From Sphingomonas sp. (lineage in GTDB: Bacteria > Pseudomonadota > Alphaproteobacteria > Sphingomonadales > Sphingomonadaceae), in contig JABDNH010000007.1 of NCBI GenBank assembly GCA_013001055.1, positions 62,001-126,000 on the forward strand: a stretch of DNA of 64,000 nt. Reading direction: 5' to 3'. Position 1 is the stretch's first letter, and the number at the start of each line of letters is the position of its first letter. The notes beneath the pieces were generated by a model, which saw only the letters and a list, made by a program, of their open reading frames with translations, was not told where the DNA came from and ran no database searches. Both the position numbers and the translations under genes were made by a program. Positions 8,690-16,999 of this stretch are shown in pieces.

Positions 8690-9879
8690 TCGGTGCTTGC
8701 AAAAGCGCGCGTGATCGCGGCCTGCAATTCCTGACGCCGGCCGTCCGATGCAGCAGTCGGCCAATTTCCGACATAAGCGATCACGACATTTTGCGAGGGT
8801 ACGATGGTGATTCCCTGCCCGAAAATGCCCTGCGCGCCATAAGCGCCGGGATAGGTCCACCACTGGTAACCGTAGCCATAGCCGGGGGCGCTCTCAAATT
8901 CGGTCGCTGGCGTGATGGCTGCTTGACGGTAAGCCTCGCTCAGGACTGAACCACCTCTCTCGTCAGGCGCGCCCTCGAGAAACCACTGGCCAAAGCGCGC
9001 AAAATCGGCGAGCCGCAGCATCAGACAGCATCCACCGATATTCTGGCTGACCGGATCGACTTGCCAGAAAAGATCGCCTTCAAAACCCGCCGGTTCGACA
9101 ATCTTCTCCTGCGCATAATCCGCCAACGAGCGCCCGACCGCACGCTCGACCAATGTTCCGACAAGGTTGGTTTCCGCGGTGCTGTAATTGAACGTCGTCC
9201 CCGGTTCGGCAGAACGACCCAGCTTGCTCAGGTAGAAAATGTTCAAATCGACGCCGGGCTGGTAAGGCTGCGAATAGAGCCGGGCGATGTCGCTGGTCGG
9301 GTCGGCATAATTCTCGTCCCATTCGACGCCCGAACGCATCGTCAACAGGTCTTCGACGCTCACCACGTCGTAAGCGGTCCCCGAAAGCTCGGGAATATAG
9401 TCGGTCAGCGGATCGTCGAGGCTGTCAATATAGCCGTCCTTGAGCGCCGCGCCCACCAGCGTCGAGGTCAGGCTCTTGGCGACCGAAAAGCTCGTCCAGC
9501 GCTGCTCGGGACCGAAATCGGCCGAATAGCCTTCGAAGCGAACCGTCCCGTCTTGCAGTACCATCAGACCGGTAATGCGTTGATCCTCGATAAATTGCTG
9601 GAGTGCGGCCGCGCCCGGAAGCGGTGCGCCAGCGGGCAAGGCGCGCGCATCTGACGCCGTAACGGTCCGACCCGGAAAATACTCGTCCATGGCACGGAAG
9701 CGATCGAAGCGCTGCTCATCGGTCCAGAAGAGCACGCGCGCCGCGTCGCGCTGGATCGCCGCACGCTCCGCATCGGTAAGGCTGTCCATCGGGTCGGCAC
9801 TGCTTGTCTGCGGCACCTCCATCGGCTGGCACGCCGCCACGAACGCGCTGGCCAACAGCATCCATCCAAAGCGCTTCAT
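8686..9879 (-). CDS. Serine hydrolase, beta-lactamase class C-like lipoprotein
   Basis: From ATG 9879 the protein is 397 residues and begins with a lipoprotein signal (MKRFGWMLLASAFVAACQP; lipobox VAAC). The class C/penicillin-binding fold is shown by SVAK (the SxxK nucleophile) in SFSVAKSLTST and by the YST tyrosine motif in FNYSTAETN. A classical KTG box is not obvious. Such proteins are usually esterases or D-aminopeptidase-like rather than antibiotic-resistance enzymes. It is the last gene of a minus-strand run, and its ATG overlaps the stop of the cyclopropane synthase gene (ATGA). An upstream start at 9942 would bury the signal peptide. Confidence 0.85.
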   Translation of the reverse strand: MKRFGWMLLASAFVAACQPMEVPQTSSADPMDSLTDAERAAIQRDAARVLFWTDEQRFDRFRAMDEYFPGRTVTASDARALPAGAPLPGAAALQQFIEDQRITGLMVLQDGTVRFEGYSADFGPEQRWTSFSVAKSLTSTLVGAALKDGYIDSLDDPLTDYIPELSGTAYDVVSVEDLLTMRSGVEWDENYADPTSDIARLYSQPYQPGVDLNIFYLSKLGRSAEPGTTFNYSTAETNLVGTLVERAVGRSLADYAQEKIVEPAGFEGDLFWQVDPVSQNIGGCCLMLRLADFARFGQWFLEGAPDERGGSVLSEAYRQAAITPATEFESAPGYGYGYQWWTYPGAYGAQGIFGQGITIVPSQNVVIAYVGNWPTAASDGRRQELQAAITRAFASTD

Positions 9880-11123
9880 GCAACCTTCCTCATCGTTATC
9901 TGCGCGACTTCGATGCCGCCGCCGCGAAATCCGCCCTCGCAATACATCAGGTAGAATCGCCAGAGCCGGTGAAAGCGCTCGCTGAAGTCGGACAGCAGGC
10001 CTCGCGCTACTGCCGCATCGTAGCGCTCGCGCCAGATGGCGAGCGTGCGCGCATAATCCAGACCAAAGGCTTCATGGCCTTCCCAGTTCAACCCGCGTTC
10101 GACGGCAAGCGATGCAAATGTCGGCTCGTCGATCAGCATGCCGCCCGGGAAGATATAGGTCTGGATGAAGTCGGCGCTGGCCGCATAATCGTCAAACAGG
10201 GCATGGTCGATGCTGATATATTGCAGCGCAGCACGGCCGCCGGGCTTGAGATTGTCGGCTATCGCATCAAGATAGGCGGGCCACCAACGCTGCCCCACGG
10301 CTTCGACCATCTCGACCGAAGCGATTGCATCGAATTGCTCGGAAATCTGCCGATAATCCTGCAACCGGATCTCAACGAGATGCTCTAATTTGCACGAAGC
10401 AACCTTTTTTTCGGAAAACCTTTGCTGCTCTGAAGATAGGGTCAGACCGACCACATTCACACCGCGTTTGGCGGCCTGGATCGCCAATGTGCCCCAACCG
10501 CAGCCGATTTCGAGCATACGGTCTCCCGGTTTGAGATCTAGGCGGTCGAGCAGCAGCTCGACCTTGCGCAATTGCGCGACTTCCAGCTCGTCGCTCACGT
10601 CGAACCGCGCCGAGGAATAGCTCATCGAGGGATCGAGCCAGGCCGCGTAAAAATCATTCCCGAGGTCGTAATGCGCCGCAATATTTTCGCGCGCTTTCAC
10701 GAGCCCGTTGTCGCGCAAGGCATGCGCTGCCGCATTCAGCCAACGGGCCGGGCCTTTCGCGCGCGCCGTTCCGCCCAGCGTTTTCGCGTTCGCCATAAAT
10801 AGCGCGAATAGCGGCACTGGGTCGGGGGCGCTCCATTCGCCCTTCTCCCACGCCTTGTAGAGCCCGACCGACCCCGAAAAGGCGACCCGTGCCAGCGCTG
10901 TCCAGCTATGCAGGTTGACAACGGCCTCGGGCCCCGGAGCGTGAAAACCGATCTTTCTCCTTGTCCCGTCGGGAAGGAGGCCGTCGATGCCGCCGACGGC
11001 CAGGCGCTCATGCCATTGATCGAGCATCGATTGGAAAGCAGGCGCGGCAATCTTGCCGACCAACCCATGGCCGGTGATGAAAGCGCGGTCGCCACGGACA
11101 AGATGTTCTCCCCGGCTTGCCAT
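9876..11123 (-). CDS. cfa: Cyclopropane-fatty-acyl-phospholipid synthase
   Basis: The 415-residue protein matches the Cfa/CmaA group, which adds a methylene from S-adenosylmethionine across cis double bonds of membrane phospholipid acyl chains. Visible are the family signature ENIAAHYDLGNDFYAAWLD, the SAM-binding loop LEIGCGWGTLA, the VEMVEAVG region and the C-terminal FYLMYCEGGFRG with its conserved cysteine and glycines. An N-terminal domain (about residues 1-120) is present as in full-length Cfa. The gene starts one base after the photolyase stop and overlaps the serine hydrolase start (ATGA). Pairing with photolyase recalls light and singlet-oxygen regulons of other alphaproteobacteria. 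Confidence 0.95.
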   Translation of the reverse strand: MASRGEHLVRGDRAFITGHGLVGKIAAPAFQSMLDQWHERLAVGGIDGLLPDGTRRKIGFHAPGPEAVVNLHSWTALARVAFSGSVGLYKAWEKGEWSAPDPVPLFALFMANAKTLGGTARAKGPARWLNAAAHALRDNGLVKARENIAAHYDLGNDFYAAWLDPSMSYSSARFDVSDELEVAQLRKVELLLDRLDLKPGDRMLEIGCGWGTLAIQAAKRGVNVVGLTLSSEQQRFSEKKVASCKLEHLVEIRLQDYRQISEQFDAIASVEMVEAVGQRWWPAYLDAIADNLKPGGRAALQYISIDHALFDDYAASADFIQTYIFPGGMLIDEPTFASLAVERGLNWEGHEAFGLDYARTLAIWRERYDAAVARGLLSDFSERFHRLWRFYLMYCEGGFRGGGIEVAQITMRKVA

Positions 11124-11124
11124 G

Positions 11125-12504
11125 CTAATCCGACTTCATCTCCCTGTAAGCGGCCAGCGCCCTTTCGCGCCCTTCCTTATGCGCGATGAGTTTATCGGGA
11201 TAGTCCGATGGCGCGCAATCGTGCGCATGCGGATCGTGGATATGGCGATCGTCGAGATGCGCCAGCTCGGGCACCCACTTGCGGATATAATCGCCCGCGT
11301 TGAATTTTTCCGACTGGCTAAGCGGCGCCATGATGCGCACGAACATGTTGCTGTCGACGCCCGATCCGGACACCCACTGCCAATTGGTACCGTTCGAGCC
11401 GTAATCGGCATCGACCAGCGTATCCCAAAACCATTGTTCCCCCTCGCGCCAGTCGATGAGCAGATGCTTGATAAGGAAACTCGCCGTGATCATGCGCACA
11501 CGATTGTGCATCCAGCCGATCGCCCAGAGCTCGCGCATTCCGGCATCGACAATGGGATATCCCGTCTCGCCCCTGGTCCAGGCAGTAAAATCATCGCGGA
11601 CGGTAGAGGAGCGGAAGTCGCGCCAGGGGAAGTCTCCCCATCGCTCGCGGTAGCTTTTCTCGGGATATTGGGGGAACTGGTAGATCACGTTCTGCGCATA
11701 ATCGCGCCAGCCCAGCTCCTTGAGGAACACGCCGACGGTGCCGCCTGCCGCTTTGACGCGGTCATAAACCGTTGCCACCGAAATCTCGCCCCAATGGAGG
11801 TGCGGAGAAAGGCTCGACGTGGCGCCGATTGACGGGCAGTTGCGCTGCCCGTCATAATCGGACGCTTCGCTTTCGAATGCCTCGAGCCGCAACCGCGCGC
11901 CATGTTCGCCCGGTCGCCAATGCTCTTCCATGCCGGCTGCCCAGTTGGGTTTGCTTGGCAGCAAGTCCCAGTCATCAAGATCATCGCTTTTCGGCCAGCT
12001 GTCCGGCGCTTCGATACCGCGCGGTCGCGGCTCGGGCCGTGCCGGCGGCATGCGCTCCTTCAGCGATTTCCAGAAGGGCGTAAAGATCTTGTACGGGTCG
12101 CCCGATCCCGTCGTCACCGTGCCGGGCGGCAGCAGGTAGTTGCCATCGTGGAGGCATAGCTCGACCTGGTCGGCGATCCGGTCTTGCGTTTCGACCCACC
12201 ACGGCTCGTAATGATGCAAGGCGTGGATCCGCTCCGCGCCGATTTCCTGCGCCAGCTGCGGCAAGACATGATCGACCCGTCCGCGGCGAAGGATGAGCTT
12301 AGAGCCCTTCTCCTCCATGTCCGCCGCCAAGCTTTCCAACGAACGATGCAGCCACCAGCGCGATGCACCGCCCAGCTTGCGGTCATCCGGCGTTTCGTCA
12401 TCGAGCACGAACACCGGCACCACCGCTCCCTCGCGCGCAGCAGCGCGCACCGCAGCTTGGTCACGCAAGCGCAAGTCGCGCCGGAACCAGACAATGCTCG
12501 TCAT
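11125..12504 (-). CDS. phrB: Deoxyribodipyrimidine photolyase
   Basis: This 459-residue flavoprotein is a class I cyclobutane pyrimidine dimer photolyase. It starts with IVWFRRDLRLRD, typical of the antenna (Rossmann-like) domain. The FAD-binding half shows TSSLSPHLHWGEIS, ELGWRDYAQNVIY, GYPIVDAGMREL, GWMHNRVRM and DADYGSNGTNWQWVSGSG, the last holding asparagines and tryptophans that bind FAD and feed electron transfer. It repairs UV damage using blue light. The stop is one base from the cfa start, and its own ATG overlaps the upstream hydrolase stop (ATGA), so it lies in the middle of an operon. Confidence 0.96.
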   Translation of the reverse strand: MTSIVWFRRDLRLRDQAAVRAAAREGAVVPVFVLDDETPDDRKLGGASRWWLHRSLESLAADMEEKGSKLILRRGRVDHVLPQLAQEIGAERIHALHHYEPWWVETQDRIADQVELCLHDGNYLLPPGTVTTGSGDPYKIFTPFWKSLKERMPPARPEPRPRGIEAPDSWPKSDDLDDWDLLPSKPNWAAGMEEHWRPGEHGARLRLEAFESEASDYDGQRNCPSIGATSSLSPHLHWGEISVATVYDRVKAAGGTVGVFLKELGWRDYAQNVIYQFPQYPEKSYRERWGDFPWRDFRSSTVRDDFTAWTRGETGYPIVDAGMRELWAIGWMHNRVRMITASFLIKHLLIDWREGEQWFWDTLVDADYGSNGTNWQWVSGSGVDSNMFVRIMAPLSQSEKFNAGDYIRKWVPELAHLDDRHIHDPHAHDCAPSDYPDKLIAHKEGRERALAAYREMKSD

Positions 12505-13430
12505 TCACTCTCTCCTTCGGGAAGCGGCTCGAGCGGGACGACGAAGGCATCTCCCGTGCGCGGATCGGTATAGCGCTGATCGCCCAGAAACGCGCGACCG
12601 CCGCGTTCGAAGACGAACGGCATGCGCGACCAGAAAAGGAACGCCTCGACATCATCACGCCCGCGCGCCGCTTCGAGCCGTGGATCGTTGAGCCCGATGA
12701 ATTTTGGCGCGCCGGTCAGCAAGGTTCCTTCGAAGACCTCGTAACTGCCGCTGCCATAAAGCCCCCCGCCGCGCCATTCGATGTCTCGCCGCCAGAATTG
12801 GACCGGGATCGGATTGGCAACCACGATGCCCGGTTCCAGCCGCCATTGCTTGCCGACCAGTTCGCGCCCCTGCCCTTCGGCCTGGCCCGTGATAAGGCCG
12901 TTCACGAAGATGTAGCCGCACACGAGGAAGAAGCCCGCCCACGCCGGCTTTTCCCAGTGGCTCGATCCGCGCTTCATCCAGCGCCGCGAAAGCCACACCG
13001 TAAAGGCCAGGATCGTCCATACCCAGACATCGATGATGAACAGCGTGTCGCCGGCAAACCATTCGCTCGAGAAGGGTTCAAGAAAGCGAATGCCATAGCT
13101 GTTGAGCCAGTCGAGTGCGGGATGGCTTAGCGTACCGATGAAGGCGAGCAACAGCAGCCATCCGGGCCGCACCTCCTCCTTTGAAGGTCGCCACTTGTCG
13201 TAGAGCAGCACGATCCCGGTCAGCAGGATCGGCAGGACGACCATCGCGATCGGGCCGTGGGTCAGCCCGCGCCGAAGCGCCAGGCTTTCGGTGCCGAGCA
13301 ACGTAAGCACCGCATCGATATCGGGTAGGTTGGCGGCGATGATCAGTGTCGGCATCGCCCTGCCGGTCGTCTTCTTGAGGCCCATTTGCCCCAACAGGGC
13401 GCCAGCAAGGCTATGCGTTAGATTGTCCAT
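12501..13430 (-). CDS. YdjM-like membrane-bound metal-dependent hydrolase
   Basis: The 309-residue protein begins MDNLTHSLAGALLGQ and continues with LIIAANLPDIDAVLTLLG, the histidine/aspartate pattern of the YdjM (DUF457) family of predicted membrane metal-dependent hydrolases. SHPALDWLNSYG adds another histidine and aspartate. Several hydrophobic helices fill the first 190 residues; the C-terminal 120 residues are soluble. In E. coli the family member is part of the LexA regulon, but no alphaproteobacterial LexA box (GTTC-N7-GTTC) was seen here. It is only 17 nt behind korB and overlaps the photolyase start (ATGA). Confidence 0.85.
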   Translation of the reverse strand: MDNLTHSLAGALLGQMGLKKTTGRAMPTLIIAANLPDIDAVLTLLGTESLALRRGLTHGPIAMVVLPILLTGIVLLYDKWRPSKEEVRPGWLLLLAFIGTLSHPALDWLNSYGIRFLEPFSSEWFAGDTLFIIDVWVWTILAFTVWLSRRWMKRGSSHWEKPAWAGFFLVCGYIFVNGLITGQAEGQGRELVGKQWRLEPGIVVANPIPVQFWRRDIEWRGGGLYGSGSYEVFEGTLLTGAPKFIGLNDPRLEAARGRDDVEAFLFWSRMPFVFERGGRAFLGDQRYTDPRTGDAFVVPLEPLPEGESE

Positions 13431-13440
13431 TGCAGGACAA
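13423..13440. promoter_or_regulatory. Perfect inverted repeat spanning the start codon of the YdjM-like gene
   Basis: TTGTCC and GGACAA, separated by six bases (ATTGCA), form a perfect dyad at 13423-13428 and 13435-13440. The start codon of the hydrolase gene (13430-13428) lies between and partly within the arms. It could be an operator or an mRNA hairpin that exposes or hides the start. No Shine-Dalgarno sequence is apparent upstream. Confidence 0.35.
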
Positions 13441-13447
13441 AACGGGC

Positions 13448-14458
13448 CTAGTCGCGGCGCGGTTCCTTGGTGACCTGCCAGCTCTGCCCTTTTTCGAGCA
13501 ACGCCTGCATGTCCGTGCTCTTGCCCTCGGAGGCCGCCGCGTTCTGCGCCATCACTGCCGCTTCAAAGGTCGGCGCAGGGTCTTCGTAGATCACGCCCAA
13601 TGCCACCGGGAAGATATCCGCGGGCATTTCCGACAGCAGCAGCGCCATAGCGCGGTTCTTCGGATCGTGGACCAGCACTTCATCGCTATCGCCCGCGACG
13701 ACCTTGAGCGTCTTGCTCTCCAGGTCAAAGCCAATGCCTTTTTCGCCCTTGGCAAACAGCATCTTTTCGCCCGCTTCGAGCCAGAGTTGCTTTTCATCCG
13801 CCATCGAACGATCGGTAAATGGCGCGAACACGTCGTCATTGTAGACGATGCAGTTCTGGAAAATTTCGATGAACGCCGCGCCCTTATGCGCATGCGCCGC
13901 CTTCAATACGTCGGGCAGCGTCTTGTTGACATCGATACCGCGCGCCACGAACCGCGCCCCCGCGCCAAGCGCGAAGCTGGCGGGCATCGCCGGCCGGTCG
14001 ACCGATCCGTACGGCGTCGAGGGGCTGCGCGTGCCGACGCGGCTGGTCGGCGAATATTGACCCTTGGTCAGGCCGTAAATCTCGTTGTTGAATAGCAGGA
14101 TCTGGCAATCGAGATTGCGCCGCAAAAGGTGCATCGTGTGATTGCCGCCGATTGAAAGCGCATCGCCGTCGCCGGTGATGATCCACACGTCGAGTTCGGG
14201 ATTGGCCAGCTTGACGCCCGTCGCAACCGCGCAGGCGCGGCCGTGCAGCGTATGGAAGCCGTAGCTCGCCATATAATAGGGAAAGCGGCTCGAGCAGCCG
14301 ATGCCGCTGACGAACACCGTGTCGGCGAGCGCTGCGTCGAGATCGGGCATGGTGCGCTGCACTGCCTTCAGAATGGCATAGTCGCCGCAGCCCGGGCACC
14401 AGCGCACTTCCTGGTCGCTCGCCCAGTCCTTGGCGGTAAGTTTGACCTGTTCGTTCAT
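13448..14458 (-). CDS. korB: 2-oxoacid:ferredoxin oxidoreductase, beta subunit
   Basis: The 336-residue beta subunit binds thiamine pyrophosphate and an iron-sulfur cluster. WCPGCGDYAIL near residue 21 gives two cluster cysteines. GDGDALSIGGNH and LFNNEIYGLTKGQYSPTS form the TPP/magnesium site. With the alpha subunit encoded just upstream it should decarboxylate a 2-oxoacid, probably 2-oxoglutarate, to the acyl-CoA and reduce ferredoxin. The start at 14458 overlaps by four bases (ATGA) the stop of a 25-codon ORF, which itself overlaps the korA stop, so all three are translationally coupled. No delta (ferredoxin-like) subunit gene is adjacent. Confidence 0.94.
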   Translation of the reverse strand: MNEQVKLTAKDWASDQEVRWCPGCGDYAILKAVQRTMPDLDAALADTVFVSGIGCSSRFPYYMASYGFHTLHGRACAVATGVKLANPELDVWIITGDGDALSIGGNHTMHLLRRNLDCQILLFNNEIYGLTKGQYSPTSRVGTRSPSTPYGSVDRPAMPASFALGAGARFVARGIDVNKTLPDVLKAAHAHKGAAFIEIFQNCIVYNDDVFAPFTDRSMADEKQLWLEAGEKMLFAKGEKGIGFDLESKTLKVVAGDSDEVLVHDPKNRAMALLLSEMPADIFPVALGVIYEDPAPTFEAAVMAQNAAASEGKSTDMQALLEKGQSWQVTKEPRRD

Positions 14459-14532
14459 GAGTTCAGCCACCAAATGAGAAAGAGGACGAGGGCCAGCAGG
14501 ATCAGCAGCGGCCAGATATTGATTTGCTTCAT
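14455..14532 (-). CDS. 25-residue membrane microprotein between korA and korB
   Basis: An ATG at 14532 opens a 25-codon frame. Its product begins MKQINIW, continues with a run of leucine, isoleucine, valine, alanine and phenylalanine that fits one transmembrane helix, and ends FLIWWLNS. The start overlaps the korA stop (ATGA, 14532-14529) and the stop overlaps the korB start (ATGA, 14458-14455). Two exact ATGA couplings around a hydrophobic frame argue strongly that it is translated. It could anchor the otherwise soluble oxidoreductase to the inner membrane. Its length makes it invisible to usual gene callers. The function is inference only. Confidence 0.72.
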   Translation of the reverse strand: MKQINIWPLLILLALVLFLIWWLNS

Positions 14533-16406
14533 GCCAGCGCCTCCGCGATTGCCGTTTCGATTTCAGCGATACGGAAAGGCTGGCCAGAGACCTTGTTGAA
14601 GGGCCGAGCATCAACAAGGAACTGATCGCGCAGCACCGTCTTGAGCTGGCCTGCATTCATTTCAGGCACCAGGATTTTGTCGAAGCCCTGGAGCAGTCTG
14701 CCCAAGTTTTTCGGCAGCGGCGAGAGGTAGCGGATGTGAAGATGGCTCACGTCCAATCCCCTGGCCCGCGCGCGGCGCACCGCCTGGTGGATCGGCCCGT
14801 AGGTCGACCCCCAACCCACCAGCACCAGCTTGCCGCTCTCGCCACCCAGGCTCATTTCCTGATCAGGGATCGTATCCGCGACGTTTGCGACCTTGGCGAA
14901 GCGTTCTGCCGTCATCTGCGCGTGCGCGCCCGGCGAATAATCGATATCGCCAGTGCCCGGACGCTTCTCGATCCCGCCGATGCGATGCTCGAGGCCCGGC
15001 GTACCCGGCTTGATCCACGGCCGTGATCCGTCTTCGTTGCGCTCGTACGGCAAAACCGTGAAATCGCCTTCGGGCGCCCGCGCAAATTCCACCGGGAACG
15101 GCTCGTAGGCGTTCCAGTCCGGGACTTTCCAAGGCTCGGCGGCATTGGCGATATAGCCATCGGTAAGCAGCATGACCGGCGTCATGTAGCGCGTCGCGAT
15201 ACGGCACGCCTCGATCGCGCATTCGAACGCATCGGCAGGCGAGCGTGCGGCCAGCACCGGCAGCGGCGTATCGCCATTGCGGCCATAGACCGCCTGATAA
15301 AGGTCGGACTGTTCGGTCTTGGTCGGCAAGCCGGTCGACGGGCCGCCGCGCTGCGAATTGACGATCACCAGCGGCATTTCGGTCATCACTGCAAGGCCGA
15401 TCGCTTCGGTCTTGAGCGCAATGCCGGGACCTGACGATGATGTCACCCCAAGGCTGCCCGAATAGCTGGCGCCGATCGCCGAGCAGATCGCCGCGATTTC
15501 GTCCTCCGCCTGGAAAGTCGTGATTCCGTATTCCTTGAGGCGCGAGAGATGGTGCAGCAGCGCACTCGCCGGTGTGATGGGATAGCCGCCGAAGAACATC
15601 GGCAAATCGGCAAGCTGCGCGCCCGCGACCAGCCCCAGGGCCAGCGATTCCGCGCCGGTAACCGTGCGATACAGTCCCGGTTCCGCCGGTGCCGGATCGA
15701 TGCGGCGCTGCCCGACCTGGCCGCCAATTTCCGCCGTTTCGCCGTAAGCGTGACCCGCATTGAGCGCGGCAATGTTGGCTTCGGCAATCTCCGGTTTCTT
15801 TGCGAACTTGCTCTTGAGCCAGTCAACGATGGGCTGGCGCTTGCGATCGAACATCCATAGCGCCAGGCCAAGCGTCCACATATTCTTGGAACGCAGCGCC
15901 TCCTTGTTCGAAAGCCCGAATTCCTTGACCGATTCCAGCGTCATCGCGCTGATATCGAACGCCAGCACCTTCCACTTGGCAAGTTCATCGCCTTCGAGAG
16001 GATTTTGGTCGTAGCCAGCCTTGTCGAGATTACGCTTGGTGAAGCTGCCCGTATCGACGATCAGCAGCCCGCCATCGCGAAGATCGTTGACGTTCACCTT
16101 GAGCGCCGCGGGGTTCATCGCCACGAGCACGTCGGGCTGGTCGCCTGCGGTTTCGATCGAGGCCGAGCCGAAGTTGATCTGGAACGCGGATACGCCAAAG
16201 GTGGTGCCCTGCGGCGCACGGATTTCAGCGGGAAAATCGGGAAAGGTTGCAAGGTCGTTGCCGGCCAGCGCCGTCGACAATGTAAACTGCCCGCCCGTCA
16301 GCTGCATCCCGTCGCCGCTATCGCCCGCAAAGCGCACGACAACGGCCATCGGTTGATCAACCGCCAGCGCCTCTTCGTCGGTCAGATTATGGGTAGCCGC
16401 TACCAT
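14529..16406 (-). CDS. korA: 2-oxoacid:acceptor oxidoreductase, fused gamma-alpha subunit
   Basis: This 625-residue protein is the gamma-alpha fusion seen in two-subunit 2-oxoacid:ferredoxin oxidoreductases. The gamma domain starts at VVVRFAGDSGDGMQLTGG and runs to about residue 190. The alpha domain has GYPITPASALLHHL, then FQAEDEIAAICSAIGASYSG and TSSSGPGIALKTEAIGLAV, typical of the pyruvate/2-oxoglutarate ferredoxin oxidoreductase core. I chose ATG 16406 because CGGAG lies six bases upstream; ATG 16436 would add ten residues. The stop overlaps the start of the 25-residue peptide gene. The enzyme is cytoplasmic and oxidises 2-oxoacids; 2-oxoglutarate is the likely substrate by family. Confidence 0.94.
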   Translation of the reverse strand: MVAATHNLTDEEALAVDQPMAVVVRFAGDSGDGMQLTGGQFTLSTALAGNDLATFPDFPAEIRAPQGTTFGVSAFQINFGSASIETAGDQPDVLVAMNPAALKVNVNDLRDGGLLIVDTGSFTKRNLDKAGYDQNPLEGDELAKWKVLAFDISAMTLESVKEFGLSNKEALRSKNMWTLGLALWMFDRKRQPIVDWLKSKFAKKPEIAEANIAALNAGHAYGETAEIGGQVGQRRIDPAPAEPGLYRTVTGAESLALGLVAGAQLADLPMFFGGYPITPASALLHHLSRLKEYGITTFQAEDEIAAICSAIGASYSGSLGVTSSSGPGIALKTEAIGLAVMTEMPLVIVNSQRGGPSTGLPTKTEQSDLYQAVYGRNGDTPLPVLAARSPADAFECAIEACRIATRYMTPVMLLTDGYIANAAEPWKVPDWNAYEPFPVEFARAPEGDFTVLPYERNEDGSRPWIKPGTPGLEHRIGGIEKRPGTGDIDYSPGAHAQMTAERFAKVANVADTIPDQEMSLGGESGKLVLVGWGSTYGPIHQAVRRARARGLDVSHLHIRYLSPLPKNLGRLLQGFDKILVPEMNAGQLKTVLRDQFLVDARPFNKVSGQPFRIAEIETAIAEALA

Positions 16407-16498
16407 GAGTCTCCGTTCCGCATTTCCTTTGTGCATCGGGGCCTTAGAGAGGACAAGCCTGCTTATCCAGCCCCCGATTTTGCGCTAGGGCCGATGGC

Positions 16499-16972
16499 AT
16501 GGATAATGACGACAAATATCGCTTCGGCGCAGGCGTCATGCTGCTCAACCAGCAGCGTCATGTCTGGGTCGGTCGGCGCATCGATAATACCGACGAAGCC
16601 TGGCAGATGCCGCAGGGTGGCGTAGACCCGGGCGAAGACAGCGCCGAGACCGCGCTGCGCGAGCTTGAAGAGGAAACCGGCATCGCGCGCACATATGTCG
16701 AGCGCATCGAGGATGCGCCCGTCCTCGAGCTTACATACGACCTGCCCGACACTCTCAAAGGCACGCTCTGGGGTGGCAGATGGGTCGGGCAGCGCCAACA
16801 CTGGTTCCTGATGCGCTTCACCGGCGATGATACTCATATCAACATCAAAACGAGGGACCCCGAATTCTCGCAATGGAAGTGGATCGAGAGCGAACATCTC
16901 CCCGACATCATCGTGCCCTTCAAACGCGACATGTACCGCGCCATCCTCGATGGATTCTCGAGGTGGCTTTAA
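16499..16972 (+). CDS. rppH: RNA pyrophosphohydrolase (Nudix)
   Basis: The 157-residue protein is an RppH/NudH enzyme that removes pyrophosphate from the 5' triphosphate of mRNA and so triggers decay; it may also act on dinucleoside polyphosphates. The full Nudix box is present from GGVDPGED through RELEEETGI, with the metal-binding REL-EE glutamates. WQMPQGGVD before it and QWKWIE and LPDIIVPFKRDMY after it are typical of RppH. It is divergent from korA, with a 92-nt gap to the korA start, and is followed 27 nt later by the M20 peptidase gene, which has its own strong ribosome binding site. Confidence 0.94.
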   Translation: MDNDDKYRFGAGVMLLNQQRHVWVGRRIDNTDEAWQMPQGGVDPGEDSAETALRELEEETGIARTYVERIEDAPVLELTYDLPDTLKGTLWGGRWVGQRQHWFLMRFTGDDTHINIKTRDPEFSQWKWIESEHLPDIIVPFKRDMYRAILDGFSRWL

Positions 16973-16999
16973 GCGCAATGCCGCGTTAGGAGGCCGCCT

